A DNA stretch of 35,006 bases from Candidatus Oscillibacter pullicola (GTDB lineage: Bacteria > Bacillota > Clostridia > Oscillospirales > Oscillospiraceae). Below are positions 9,534 through 18,127 of the stretch, one piece after another. Location of the stretch: NCBI GenBank assembly GCA_019118935.1, contig DWXY01000118.1, positions 1 through 35,006 of the forward strand, in the 5' to 3' direction. The notes beneath the pieces are model-generated. The model saw nothing but the letters and a program-made list of their open reading frames with translations. It was not told the origin of the DNA and made no database searches. Position 1 is the stretch's first letter, and each line of letters opens with the position of its first letter. The position numbers and the translations under genes are program-made.

Positions 9534-10094
9534 TCACCGCCTTTTTGCCAGCGCAACGCCGAACGCCGTGCCGGTGACGCCGCCCACCAGATGCATGAAA
9601 TTGGCCACGTTGTCCCGCAGGGCCACCATGGCGTACACCTCCTGCCCCAGGTACAGCACCGCCGCCAGGATCAGCGTCAGGGGGATGCGGCCGTCCTTCA
9701 TCCCGGCCAGGGAGGCCAGCATGATCAGCATGAACACGATGCCGCTGGCTCCCAGCAGCGCAGTGCCCGGGAAGAACAGGCACTGCAGGATGCCGGACAC
9801 GCCCGCCGTCAGCAGGATGCCTGCCAGCAGGGTGCGGCTGCCGTACTTCTCCTCCAGCGGCGGGCCGATCACCAGAAGCAGCAGCATGTTGCCCAGGAAA
9901 TGGTCGAAATCCGCGTGGCCCAGCACATGGCCGAACAGCCGCACATAGAACAGCGGATCCGCCAGGGAGGAGCGGTACACGCAGAAGGCGTGGAGGGTGG
10001 TCCACCCGCCGGTGAGCCAGTCCAGCAGCAGGACACCCAGGGACAGCAGGAAAAAGGTCAGGATCACCGGAGAATTGTATTGCAGCTTTTTCAT
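9534..10094 (-). CDS. Rhomboid family intramembrane serine protease
   Basis: Multi-TM 186 aa; GASGIVFML (catalytic Ser), later FMHLVGGVTG (catalytic His), HxxxN-type HFLGNMLLL in the N-terminal half. Confidence 0.88.
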   Translation of the reverse strand: MKKLQYNSPVILTFFLLSLGVLLLDWLTGGWTTLHAFCVYRSSLADPLFYVRLFGHVLGHADFDHFLGNMLLLLVIGPPLEEKYGSRTLLAGILLTAGVSGILQCLFFPGTALLGASGIVFMLIMLASLAGMKDGRIPLTLILAAVLYLGQEVYAMVALRDNVANFMHLVGGVTGTAFGVALAKRR

Positions 10095-10270
10095 GGCGCG
10101 CTCCTCCCCGCCGGCCGCGGCGGCGTTGTTTTTCCCATCTTACCACAGATTCTCCGGCGGCGCAATTTGAAATGGCCGGGGCGCGGGAAAGAGGTTTCTT
10201 TGGGGCGGAAGCTGTGCTATAATCAAAGTCTCACCACGATTTCATGACACAACGAAGGGAGGGTGCCGCA

Positions 10271-11395
10271 ATGCACCCATATACGGCCGCAGACACGCTG
10301 CGGATCGCCAAGAGATACAACAACCCAAAGCGGAGCTACCTGCTGGTCAACCCCCTGCAGGCCAAGCACATCCCCGTGAGCCCCGCGGCGGCTCTGGAGA
10401 TGATGGGTGCCCTGGGGGACCAGGTGGCCGCCAAGTACCCGGAGGCCCGGCTGGTCATCGGCTTTGCCGAGACGGCCACCGCCATCGGCGCCGCCGTGGC
10501 GGCCCGGCTGGGGCCGGACTGCCTCTATGTCCACACCACCCGGGAGACGCTGGACGGAGATTGGATCCTCTTCCAGGAGGAACACAGCCACGCGGCGGAG
10601 CACCGGCTCTGCGCCGAACAGCTGGCGGACTGGATCGACCGCAGCCCCGCCATTGTGTTCGTGGACGACGAGTTCTCCACGGGGCGGACCCTCATCAACA
10701 TGGTCCGGCAGCTGCGGGAGCGGTATCCCCGGCTGGGGGAGCGGCGGCTGGCGGCGGCGTCCATTCTCAGCCGGGTCTCGCCGGAGAACCAGGCCAGGCT
10801 GGCAGAGGCCGGCATCGCCTGTGAGTGCCTGGTGCGGCTGGAGCATCAGGACTATGAGCGGATGGTGGCCGATCTCCCTGTGGAGGAGGCGGCGCCCCCT
10901 GCCCAGGGCCCCCTGCCGGACCTGCGGATGCTGCGCACGGCGGAGCCCCTGCCGGACCCGCGCCGCGGCATGGCCATCGGCCTTTATGCAGACTGCTGCC
11001 GCGCCGCCGCGGAAGAGCTGCTGTCCCGCCTCCGGGAGGAGCTGCCGCACCGGGGCGCCCTGCTGGTGCTGGGGACCGAGGAGTGCATGTACCCGGCCCT
11101 GACGGTGGGGGCGCTGGCGGAGCAGACGGGCCTCTGTGCCACGGTGCGCTGCCATGCCACCACCCGCAGCCCCATCGGCATCTGCCCCGACTCTGCCTAC
11201 CCCATCCGGAACGGGGTCCTGCTGCCCAGCTTCTACGGCGGGGACCGGAAGACGTATCTCTATAACCTGGCCGCCTATGACGCCGCCCTGGTGGTGACGG
11301 ACGCGCCCGCGGCGGCGGACGGGGCCGCCTGCACCCGGCTGGCGGCGGCCCTGGGGCAGCTGGGCTGTCCCCGACTCTATCTCTGCAGAATTTGA
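10271..11395 (+). CDS. Phosphoribosyltransferase with TRSP-type C-terminal domain (Ter biosynthetic module)
   Basis: PRPP-binding motif IVFVDDEFSTGRTLINM; GGGAGG ribosome-binding site upstream of ATG at 10271; position in the PRTase-StiP-HAD cluster. Confidence 0.82.
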   Translation: MHPYTAADTLRIAKRYNNPKRSYLLVNPLQAKHIPVSPAAALEMMGALGDQVAAKYPEARLVIGFAETATAIGAAVAARLGPDCLYVHTTRETLDGDWILFQEEHSHAAEHRLCAEQLADWIDRSPAIVFVDDEFSTGRTLINMVRQLRERYPRLGERRLAAASILSRVSPENQARLAEAGIACECLVRLEHQDYERMVADLPVEEAAPPAQGPLPDLRMLRTAEPLPDPRRGMAIGLYADCCRAAAEELLSRLREELPHRGALLVLGTEECMYPALTVGALAEQTGLCATVRCHATTRSPIGICPDSAYPIRNGVLLPSFYGGDRKTYLYNLAAYDAALVVTDAPAAADGAACTRLAAALGQLGCPRLYLCRI

Positions 11396-11404
11396 GAGGA
11401 TACT

Positions 11405-12457
11405 ATGTTCAGCACGTATCAAAGCCAGGATGTGACCATCCTGCTGAAAGACATCACCGGCCTGGTGACGCCCCTGGGCACCCGGGAGCGGGAGGAGAAG
11501 ATCCAGAGCGGCGTCCACTACTCGGAGATGCTGCCCCTGGAGTACGAGCCCTCCCCGGCCTATCTGGCCGCCTATCACGACGCCCTGGAGCGGTACGCCG
11601 GCATCACGGCGGAGGCTGTGGCCCGGGCGGCGGAGCAGATCTGGGCGGCCAAGGGGGGCCGGTGCGCCCTGGTCTCCCTGGCCCGGGCAGGGACGCCCAT
11701 CGGTATTCTGATCCGCCGCTATCTCCGGGGCCGGTACGGCGCCGACCTCCCCCACTATACCATCTCCATCATCCGGGGCCGGGGCATCGACCGCAACGCC
11801 ATGGCCTATCTCCTGGACCGCCACGCCCCCGCGGATATCCAGTTCGTGGACGGCTGGACCGGCAAGGGCGCCATCCAGCGGCAGCTGGACGCGGCCATGG
11901 GGGACTACCCCGGCGTCTCGCCGGGGCTGGCGGTGCTGTCGGACCCGGCCAATGTGGCCGTCATCTGCGGCACCCACGACGATTTCCTCATCGCCAGCTC
12001 CTGCCTGAACTCCACGGTGTCCGGCCTGCTGAGCCGGACGTTCCTCCGCGGCGACATCATCGGCCCCGGGGACTTCCACGGCGCCGCCTTCTACCGGGAG
12101 CTGACGGACCAGGACCTGACGTACCAGTTCATCGACACCATCCAGGCCCATTTCCCCGCCCGTGCCGACGCCGCTCCCCCGCCCCGGCGCAGCGGCCGGA
12201 CCGGACTGGAGGAGGTGCACCGGATCGGGGAGGACTTCGGCATCCGGGACATCAACCTCATCAAGCCCAGCATCGGGGAGGCCACACGGGTCCTGCTGCG
12301 GCGGGTGCCCTGGAAGGTGCTGGTCCACAGCCTCCGGGACGAGGCCCATCTGGGACATATCTATCAGCTGGCCAGGGAGAAGGGCGTGGAGCTGGTGGAG
12401 TATCCCCTGGAGAACTACCGGGCCTGCGGCCTGATCCAGGATCTGGCGGACACGTAG
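11405..12457 (+). CDS. StiP-like / PELOTA-domain Ter-associated protein (predicted cysteine protease-like)
   Basis: 350 aa ORF between PRTase and HAD genes; arrangement characteristic of Ter-linked biosynthetic clusters; C-terminal VPWKVLVHSLRDEAHLGHIYQLAREKGVELVEYP resembles a PELOTA/L7Ae-like RNA-binding fold segment. Confidence 0.72.
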   Translation: MFSTYQSQDVTILLKDITGLVTPLGTREREEKIQSGVHYSEMLPLEYEPSPAYLAAYHDALERYAGITAEAVARAAEQIWAAKGGRCALVSLARAGTPIGILIRRYLRGRYGADLPHYTISIIRGRGIDRNAMAYLLDRHAPADIQFVDGWTGKGAIQRQLDAAMGDYPGVSPGLAVLSDPANVAVICGTHDDFLIASSCLNSTVSGLLSRTFLRGDIIGPGDFHGAAFYRELTDQDLTYQFIDTIQAHFPARADAAPPPRRSGRTGLEEVHRIGEDFGIRDINLIKPSIGEATRVLLRRVPWKVLVHSLRDEAHLGHIYQLAREKGVELVEYPLENYRACGLIQDLADT

Positions 12458-12460
12458 CCC

Positions 12461-13234
12461 ATGGGAACCATCTTATTTGCCAGCGACCTGGACAACACGC
12501 TCCTCTTCTCCCACCGGCACCGGCAGCCCGGGGACCGGTGTGTGGAGCGTCTGAACGGGGCCGAGCAGGGCTTCTTCACCCAGGATACGCTAGACTTGCT
12601 GCCCCAGGTCGTCCGGCGGGTCCATCTGCTGCCCATCACCACCCGGTCCGTCGAGCAGTACCTGCGCATCCAGTGGCCGGAGGGGACCGTGCCCCGGTGG
12701 GCTCTCACCGCCAACGGCGCCGTCCTGCTGCGGGACGGTGAGGTGGACCGGGCGTGGTACGCCGCGTCCCAGGCGCTGGTCCGGGACCACCGGGAGGCGC
12801 TGGCCGCGGTCCTGGATCATCTGACCCGGCAGGGCATGGCCACCTCCGCGCGGTGCGTGGAGGGCGTGTACGTCTACGCCGCTTATCCGGACACCCCGAC
12901 GGCGGAGCGCGCGGCCCGGGATTGGTGCGGCGGCTTCGTCCTTCAGGCGGTGGTCTCCGGCCGGAAGGTCTATTTCTTTCCGCCGGGGATTGACAAGGGA
13001 ACCGCTCTCCGCCGGGCGGTGGAGCGGTTCGGCCCGGAGCGGGTGATCGCTGCCGGGGACAGCGTCATCGACGTGCCCATGCTCCGCCGGGCGGACCTGG
13101 CCCTGATCCCGGACACGGAGCTGCTGCCCCGGCTGCCCCGGGAGCGCACGCGGGTGTGCGGCGGGGACCGCCGCTTTCCCGACTTTGTACTGGAGAACGT
13201 GCTCCGCTATGCCGCCTCTCCGGAGAACACTTGA
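12461..13234 (+). CDS. HAD superfamily hydrolase (Cof/sucrose-phosphatase-like)
   Basis: Motif I FASDLDNTLLF; GIDKGTALRRAV and AAGDSVIDVPML motifs. Confidence 0.87.
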   Translation: MGTILFASDLDNTLLFSHRHRQPGDRCVERLNGAEQGFFTQDTLDLLPQVVRRVHLLPITTRSVEQYLRIQWPEGTVPRWALTANGAVLLRDGEVDRAWYAASQALVRDHREALAAVLDHLTRQGMATSARCVEGVYVYAAYPDTPTAERAARDWCGGFVLQAVVSGRKVYFFPPGIDKGTALRRAVERFGPERVIAAGDSVIDVPMLRRADLALIPDTELLPRLPRERTRVCGGDRRFPDFVLENVLRYAASPENT

Positions 13235-13259
13235 TTTTTCCGTCCAAAGATTCTATACT
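13231..13259 (+). promoter_or_regulatory. Sigma-A-type promoter of cupin gene
   Basis: TTGATT - 17 nt - TATACT upstream of the cupin ORF. Confidence 0.65.
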
Positions 13260-13290
13260 GAGATTATCAAAGTAAGGGGAGGATCTGTCT

Positions 13291-13662
13291 ATGAGCGAGT
13301 ATTCCGGCAACATCCGGGATCTGCCGGTGGTGACCGGCGGACACTTCATTGAAAATTCCACCAAGAAGATCGTCTTCGGCCCCGACGGCCGGTTCTGGGA
13401 CGACTATGTGATGCGCCTCTTCACTCTGGAGCCGGAGGCCGAGAGCAGCGTCCACTCCCACCCCTGGCCCCACTGGTTCCTCTGCATCCAGGGGGAGGGC
13501 TACTTCCTGATCGACAAGGAACGGGTGCCCCTGGAGTTCGGCACCTGGGTCCATGTGCCCGGCGGCGTGCGCCACAACTTCGGCAACACCGGCAAGGGCC
13601 AGCTGATGGCCCTGTGCATCGTGCCGCCGGAGGGAGACGTGAATCCCCTGAACGGGTGCTGA
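13291..13662 (+). CDS. Cupin domain-containing protein
   Basis: Small beta-barrel protein with HSHPWPHWFLCIQGEGYFLIDKE and GTWVHVPGGVRHNFGN cupin motifs. Confidence 0.85.
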   Translation: MSEYSGNIRDLPVVTGGHFIENSTKKIVFGPDGRFWDDYVMRLFTLEPEAESSVHSHPWPHWFLCIQGEGYFLIDKERVPLEFGTWVHVPGGVRHNFGNTGKGQLMALCIVPPEGDVNPLNGC

Positions 13663-13681
13663 GCCGTTTGCCAGACTCCGC

Positions 13682-13720
13682 AAAAAAAGAGACCGGACAG
13701 ATTTCTGTCCGGTCTCTTTT
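13682..13720. terminator. Bidirectional Rho-independent terminator
   Basis: AAAAAAAGAGACCGGACAG-ATTT-CTGTCCGGTCTCTTTT. Confidence 0.92.
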
Positions 13721-13848
13721 ACCGTGTGCGATTGAAAATAATGTCCAAAAAGCTTCGCGTGCAGCGGCATTTGCCGGTGTTCCCGGTGCGCCGGATCGTG
13801 CGGGAAGCTTTGTGTCCGTTCCGGCCCCTTTCCGGGGAGCCCGCGAAA

Positions 13849-15798
13849 TCACTCCGCCTCGAAGCCCCAGGCCTTTTCAAATCCATCCCGGGTGGCGCCG
13901 GCAATGCGGCCCGGCGTCTCGGCGCTGCCCACCAGAATGGCGTTCAGGCCGGCAGCCCGGTAGGACGCCTCCATGGCCTCCTGACTGTGGGTGCCCATGG
14001 CCAGCACCACGGTGTCCGCGGCGATGGTCTTGGTCTCACCGGTAGCCATGTCCTCCACGGTCACGCCGGTATCGGTGACGGCAGCGAGCTTGTGGCTGGT
14101 GTAGACCTCCGGGTCATAGGGCTTGATGCGGCTGTAAATGTCGTTAAACACCACGCCGAAAATCCCCTGGCCCACCGTGGGGTTCATCTCCATCATGGCA
14201 AGTCTGTGGCCCTGCTCCAGGATCATCTCCGCGCACTCCAGGCCCGTCAGGCCGATGCCCACCAGCACCACCTTGCCGGTGCAGGGAGCCTTGCCCAGGA
14301 TGACGTCCTCCGCCAGCACAGCCTTGTCGATGCCGGGGATGGACTTCGGCACCACCGGCGGCGCGCCGGCTGCCAGGAACACCCCCACGGGGTGCAGGGC
14401 CGCCACGGTCTCCGGCGTGGCCTCGGTGTTCAGCTGCACGGTGACGCCCAGCTCACGGGCCTCCAACGCCAGCACGTCGGTGACGCCCTGGAGGTTGGCC
14501 TTGTGGGGCGGCAGCTTGGCGATGTTCAACGTGCCGCCCAGGGCGGACGCCTTCTCCATCAGCGTCACATCAAAGCCCCGCTTGGCCAGGATGACGGCAC
14601 ACTCCAAGCCGCCGGGGCCGCCGCCTACCACCACCACCGGGCGGCCGTTGCCGTTCTTCTGGAGATCCTGCCAGCGGTAGCGGTACTCCCGGCCCAACCG
14701 GGGGTTCAGGGAGCACTCCACCGGCATGGCGTTGCCCAGCAGCCGCTCCCGGCAGTACATACATCCGATGCACTGGCGGATGGTCTCCGGCCTGCCGGCC
14801 TTGGCCTTGTTCATAAACTCCGGGTCCGCGAACTGGCTGCGGCCCAGGGCCACGAAGTCGCTGACGCCCTCCTCCAGCAAAGATTCGGCGAAGTCCGGGT
14901 CCTTGATGGTGTTGGTGGCGATGACGGGGATGGACAGCGCCTCCTTGAAGGCCTTGGCCACGTGCTTCTTCCAGCCGGGGGTGTAGGAGAAGGGCTCGCA
15001 GTTGGCGTTGCCGTTCCAGGAGCTGCCGTTGGAGATGTTGATGCAGTCGATGCCCTGGGCCTCCAGGTGGCGGCCGATCTCCAGGCCGTCCTCCAACGTG
15101 AGGAAGCCGGGCTCATCGGTCATCTCGTCGCCGCAGATGCGGACGGAGATGGGATACCGCCCCAGCTTGGCCCGGATGCCGGCGATGATCTCGTCGATGA
15201 AGCGGCAGCGGTTCTCCAGGGTGCCGCCGTACGCGTCGGTGCGGCGGTTGTAGTACTTGCTGAAGAACTGGGCGATCAGATAGGAGTGGGCGCCGTGGAG
15301 CTCCACGCCGTCATAGCCCGCCTTCTTGCAGCGGACGGCGGCGGCGATGAACTTCTCCTGCACCCGCTTGATGTCCTCCAGTGTCATCTCCCGGGGCACC
15401 TCGCCGCCGGGGGCCATGGGGACGCCGCTGGGGCTCAGGTTCTGCCGGCCGGTGAAGGCGCTCTTGGAGGTGGCGCCGCCGTGGTGGAGCTGGGCGAAGA
15501 TCTTGGCGCCGTAAGCGTGGACGGAGCGGGTCAGCTCCTCCGCCTCCTGGACGTTGTAGTCCTGGGCCATCCGCAGATTGTGCTGGGTGGGGATGGAGTC
15601 CACGTCATCCACGCCGGTGTACTCGTTGATGATGAGGCCGATGCCGCCCTTGGCCCGCTCGGTGTAATAGGCGATCAGGCGGGGGGTGGCGTTGCCCCGG
15701 ATGTCCGCCAGGTCCGTGCCCATGGGGGACATGACGGCCCGGTTCCGGATGGTGAGGCCGCCGATGCGGCCGGGTTCAAAGAGCTTTTCGTATGCCAT
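13849..15798 (-). CDS. NADH:flavin oxidoreductase / 2-enoate (2,4-dienoyl-CoA) reductase-like FMN/Fe-S/FAD enzyme
   Basis: 649 aa; N-terminal OYE TIM barrel (KLFEPGRIGGLTIRNRAVMSPMGT, YDGVELHGAHSYLIAQFFS), Fe-S cysteines CIGCMYC...C, C-terminal Rossmann domains (VVVVGGGPGGLECAV). Confidence 0.92.
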   Translation of the reverse strand: MAYEKLFEPGRIGGLTIRNRAVMSPMGTDLADIRGNATPRLIAYYTERAKGGIGLIINEYTGVDDVDSIPTQHNLRMAQDYNVQEAEELTRSVHAYGAKIFAQLHHGGATSKSAFTGRQNLSPSGVPMAPGGEVPREMTLEDIKRVQEKFIAAAVRCKKAGYDGVELHGAHSYLIAQFFSKYYNRRTDAYGGTLENRCRFIDEIIAGIRAKLGRYPISVRICGDEMTDEPGFLTLEDGLEIGRHLEAQGIDCINISNGSSWNGNANCEPFSYTPGWKKHVAKAFKEALSIPVIATNTIKDPDFAESLLEEGVSDFVALGRSQFADPEFMNKAKAGRPETIRQCIGCMYCRERLLGNAMPVECSLNPRLGREYRYRWQDLQKNGNGRPVVVVGGGPGGLECAVILAKRGFDVTLMEKASALGGTLNIAKLPPHKANLQGVTDVLALEARELGVTVQLNTEATPETVAALHPVGVFLAAGAPPVVPKSIPGIDKAVLAEDVILGKAPCTGKVVLVGIGLTGLECAEMILEQGHRLAMMEMNPTVGQGIFGVVFNDIYSRIKPYDPEVYTSHKLAAVTDTGVTVEDMATGETKTIAADTVVLAMGTHSQEAMEASYRAAGLNAILVGSAETPGRIAGATRDGFEKAWGFEAE

Positions 15799-15807
15799 GG
15801 GTCCGCC

Positions 15808-16422
15808 TCAGTCCTTGTCGAAATTCCGGTTGTGGCTGAAGTGGCCGGGGTTGGCCACCGGGGCGATGGTGGAGACCCAGCGGTTGGTGTAGTTGAAGAA
15901 TCCGGCCACGAAGGCGGCCTCCAGGATCTCGTGGTCGTTGAAGCCCACCTTGCGCAGGTTCTCGATCTGGGTCTCGTCGATCTCGTCGGCGTGCTTGGTG
16001 ACATACCAGGCGTACTCGCACAGGGCATACTGCTTCTCCGTCAGAAGGTCCTTGGCGGAGCGGAAGTTGTAGCTGAGCTTGTCCACCAGCATGGGGTTCT
16101 TGGTGTAGCCCCGCAGCGCGTCGCCGTGGGTGGTCAGGCAGTAGGAGCAGCAGTTGATGGAGGAGACCACCACGCCGATCATCTCCTTGTCGGCGTTGGT
16201 CAGGTAGCAGGTGTCCGGATTGAACAGGGACGCCTTGAAGTCCAGGAAGCCGATGTACTGGGAGGCGTTCAGGGGCAGGACCTTGAACAGGTTGTTGATA
16301 AAGCCCCAGTTCTTCTCCATGGTCTCCACATTCTCGTTGAAGACGGCGTACTCCTTGTTGGTCATCTCATTGCGGTCGGGCTTTTCCAGCCTGGAGAGCT
16401 GTTCATCAAATTCCAGTGCCAT
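15808..16422 (-). CDS. Carboxymuconolactone decarboxylase / AhpD-like peroxidase-related protein
   Basis: 204 aa; SSINCCSYCLTTHGDALRG (CxxC...H CMD motif). Confidence 0.85.
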   Translation of the reverse strand: MALEFDEQLSRLEKPDRNEMTNKEYAVFNENVETMEKNWGFINNLFKVLPLNASQYIGFLDFKASLFNPDTCYLTNADKEMIGVVVSSINCCSYCLTTHGDALRGYTKNPMLVDKLSYNFRSAKDLLTEKQYALCEYAWYVTKHADEIDETQIENLRKVGFNDHEILEAAFVAGFFNYTNRWVSTIAPVANPGHFSHNRNFDKD

Positions 16423-16453
16423 AGTATGATCCTCCTAACATAAAAGTAAAGTC

Positions 16454-16482
16454 ATTTTACCACGTTCCCAGCCGTGTGTAAA
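16454..16482 (-). promoter_or_regulatory. Sigma-A-type promoter of the CMD/OYE operon
   Basis: Minus strand TTTACA - 17 nt - TAAAAT upstream of AGGAGG and the ATG at 16422. Confidence 0.7.
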
Positions 16483-16487
16483 GGTGC

Positions 16488-16522
16488 ACAGGCGCGGCAG
16501 AGCTGTGCTCCGCCGCGCCTGT
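16488..16522 (-). terminator. Hairpin terminator downstream of cyclase gene
   Basis: ACAGGCGCGGC...GCCGCGCCTGT arms just past the cyclase stop. Confidence 0.65.
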
Positions 16523-16533
16523 CGGGTCTCGGG

Positions 16534-17304
16534 TCAGTCCACCGGGCAGATGGCAAAGCATCTGGTGGGGAAGCCGGTGCCGTCCTTCAGCTTGGGGAAG
16601 CCGATGACGATGATGCTGCCCACCGGGGGCACCTGGTCCAGGTTCCGCATGACCTCGATCTGGATGCGGTCCACTTCCAGGATGTACTGCTCGCCGGGAT
16701 AGGGGTAGGCCCCCTCCTTGGTGGTGACGGTGGCGGGGTCGGTGTCCGCCGGCTCGTGGCCGATGGCGCCGATGTTCCGCTCCTCCACCAGCCACTGGAT
16801 GGCCGCCTTGTCCCAGCCGGGATAGTGGGGCTGGCCGTTCTCATCGGGGTTGTCCAGGTTGGACTTCTTGTACCAGTCGGACCGGAAGGCCACGAAGGCG
16901 CCCTCAGGGATCTTACCGTACTGGGCCTCCCAGGCCTTCAGGTCGTCCACCGTCAGCATGAAGTCGGGGTTGGCGGCGCACTCGGCGGACTTGTCGATGA
17001 CCACCAGGGGATACATCAGCTCCTGGACAGTGATCGCGCTCATGTCCCGGCCGTTGCCCCAGAAGTGACGGGGCACATCGGTGTGGGTGCCGTACTGGCT
17101 GGCCACGCTGTACTGGATGCAGCGCATGGGAGCCATCATGTCGTCGGGCGTGCCCTCCGCATAGTCGAACAGCAGGTCCGCCTGCAGGGGCTTGAAGCCG
17201 AACCAGTGGGGGGTCTCGGGGCTCAGCTCATGGGTCAGGTCCACCCACTTGTACTTGGGGGACTTCAGCTCCTTCACGGTATCCCACAGTGTCAAATTCG
17301 CCAT
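16534..17304 (-). CDS. Cyclase family protein (kynurenine formamidase-like)
   Basis: MANLTLWDTVKELK... with WVDLTHELSPETPHWFG, SQYGTHTDVPRHFWG, IGFPKLKDGTGFPTRCFAICP typical of the cyclase/formamidase fold; start chosen at the ATG preceded by GGAGG. Confidence 0.88.
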   Translation of the reverse strand: MANLTLWDTVKELKSPKYKWVDLTHELSPETPHWFGFKPLQADLLFDYAEGTPDDMMAPMRCIQYSVASQYGTHTDVPRHFWGNGRDMSAITVQELMYPLVVIDKSAECAANPDFMLTVDDLKAWEAQYGKIPEGAFVAFRSDWYKKSNLDNPDENGQPHYPGWDKAAIQWLVEERNIGAIGHEPADTDPATVTTKEGAYPYPGEQYILEVDRIQIEVMRNLDQVPPVGSIIVIGFPKLKDGTGFPTRCFAICPVD

Positions 17305-17374
17305 AATGTGTTTCCTCCTTTTCATGTGACGGGTATGCTTGTCTCCAAACGCGGTGTGCGTCTCGATAGAAGCA

Positions 17375-17410
17375 AGTATACAGGGAATCGCGGAAATTTG
17401 CAATCCGCGA
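17375..17410 (-). promoter_or_regulatory. Promoter of cyclase gene with overlapping palindromic operator
   Basis: Minus strand TTGCAA - 17 nt - TATACT; perfect inverted repeat TCGCGGA-N9-TCCGCGA (17388-17410) overlaps the -35 and spacer. Confidence 0.72.
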
Positions 17411-17508
17411 AGTGTAAAAAAATGGCTGTCCGCAACACAGAGTCATTTGTCTTTTTTGCTTTGACACAGCCTTGACACGGCGGCCCGCCCCGCCTCTTCC
17501 CGCGCATA

Positions 17509-17542
17509 GAAAGGCCGCCGCCCGTAAGGGCAGCGGCCTTTC
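17509..17542. terminator. Strong hairpin terminator at the 3' end of the phage module
   Basis: GAAAGGCCGCCGCCC-GTAA-GGGCAGCGGCCTTTC immediately after the last phage gene. Confidence 0.85.
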
Positions 17543-17551
17543 TCCGTTGTA

Positions 17552-18127
17552 CTATCGCTCCGGCGGCACCGCCAGCTGGAAGCTCTCCCAGGTGTGTTCC
17601 GCCGCCTCCACCTGGGCCCAGGTGTACCCGGCGGTCTCGCACTCCGCCCAGGTGAGGTAACGGAAGTAGAACTCCACTCCCAGGTGGCAGGGCAGGATAT
17701 CCAGGATGATCTTTCGGATCTGGTCGAAGCCCTCCGGCTCTCCGGCCACCTCCGGGAAGATCACCCGCAGCTGTCCCCCGCCCATCTCCAGCGCCCGGGC
17801 GCGGATTCCGCAGCCCCGGATCGTCCGGTCGATGGCGGAGGGCGTCAGGCTGTCCCCGTCGATCTGCAGAAGGGCCGCGATGGCGGCTCTCCGGTCCTCT
17901 GCCGTGACGGCGGCGGGGCGGCGGGCAAACAGGGCCTCCCGCCGGGCCAGCCCCTCCCCCTCCGCCGTGGCGGTCAGCGCCTCCCGCTCGATCTCCTCCA
18001 GCCGGCGGCTGACCGTGTCCAGCCCTGTTCCCAGTGCACAGACGGCCGCGCCGCTGGCGGAGTGCTCTTCCAGGTCATAGACTCCCAGCGGTGAGAGCAG
18101 GCTGCGCAGGTGCGCCTCATACATCAC
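17552..18127 (-). CDS. Phage baseplate protein, DUF2313/XkdU (YmfQ-like)
   Basis: 191 aa, last gene after gpJ-like; C-terminal TW repeat; LRSLLSPLGVYDLEEHS... Confidence 0.8.
   Translation of the reverse strand: MMYEAHLRSLLSPLGVYDLEEHSASGAAVCALGTGLDTVSRRLEEIEREALTATAEGEGLARREALFARRPAAVTAEDRRAAIAALLQIDGDSLTPSAIDRTIRGCGIRARALEMGGGQLRVIFPEVAGEPEGFDQIRKIILDILPCHLGVEFYFRYLTWAECETAGYTWAQVEAAEHTWESFQLAVPPER

Noticed and set aside
13726-16443. 905 aa plus-strand ORF opposite the OYE/CMD genes
   Set aside because: Antisense artefact of high-GC coding sequence; sense strand has clear enzyme motifs, promoters and ribosome-binding sites.
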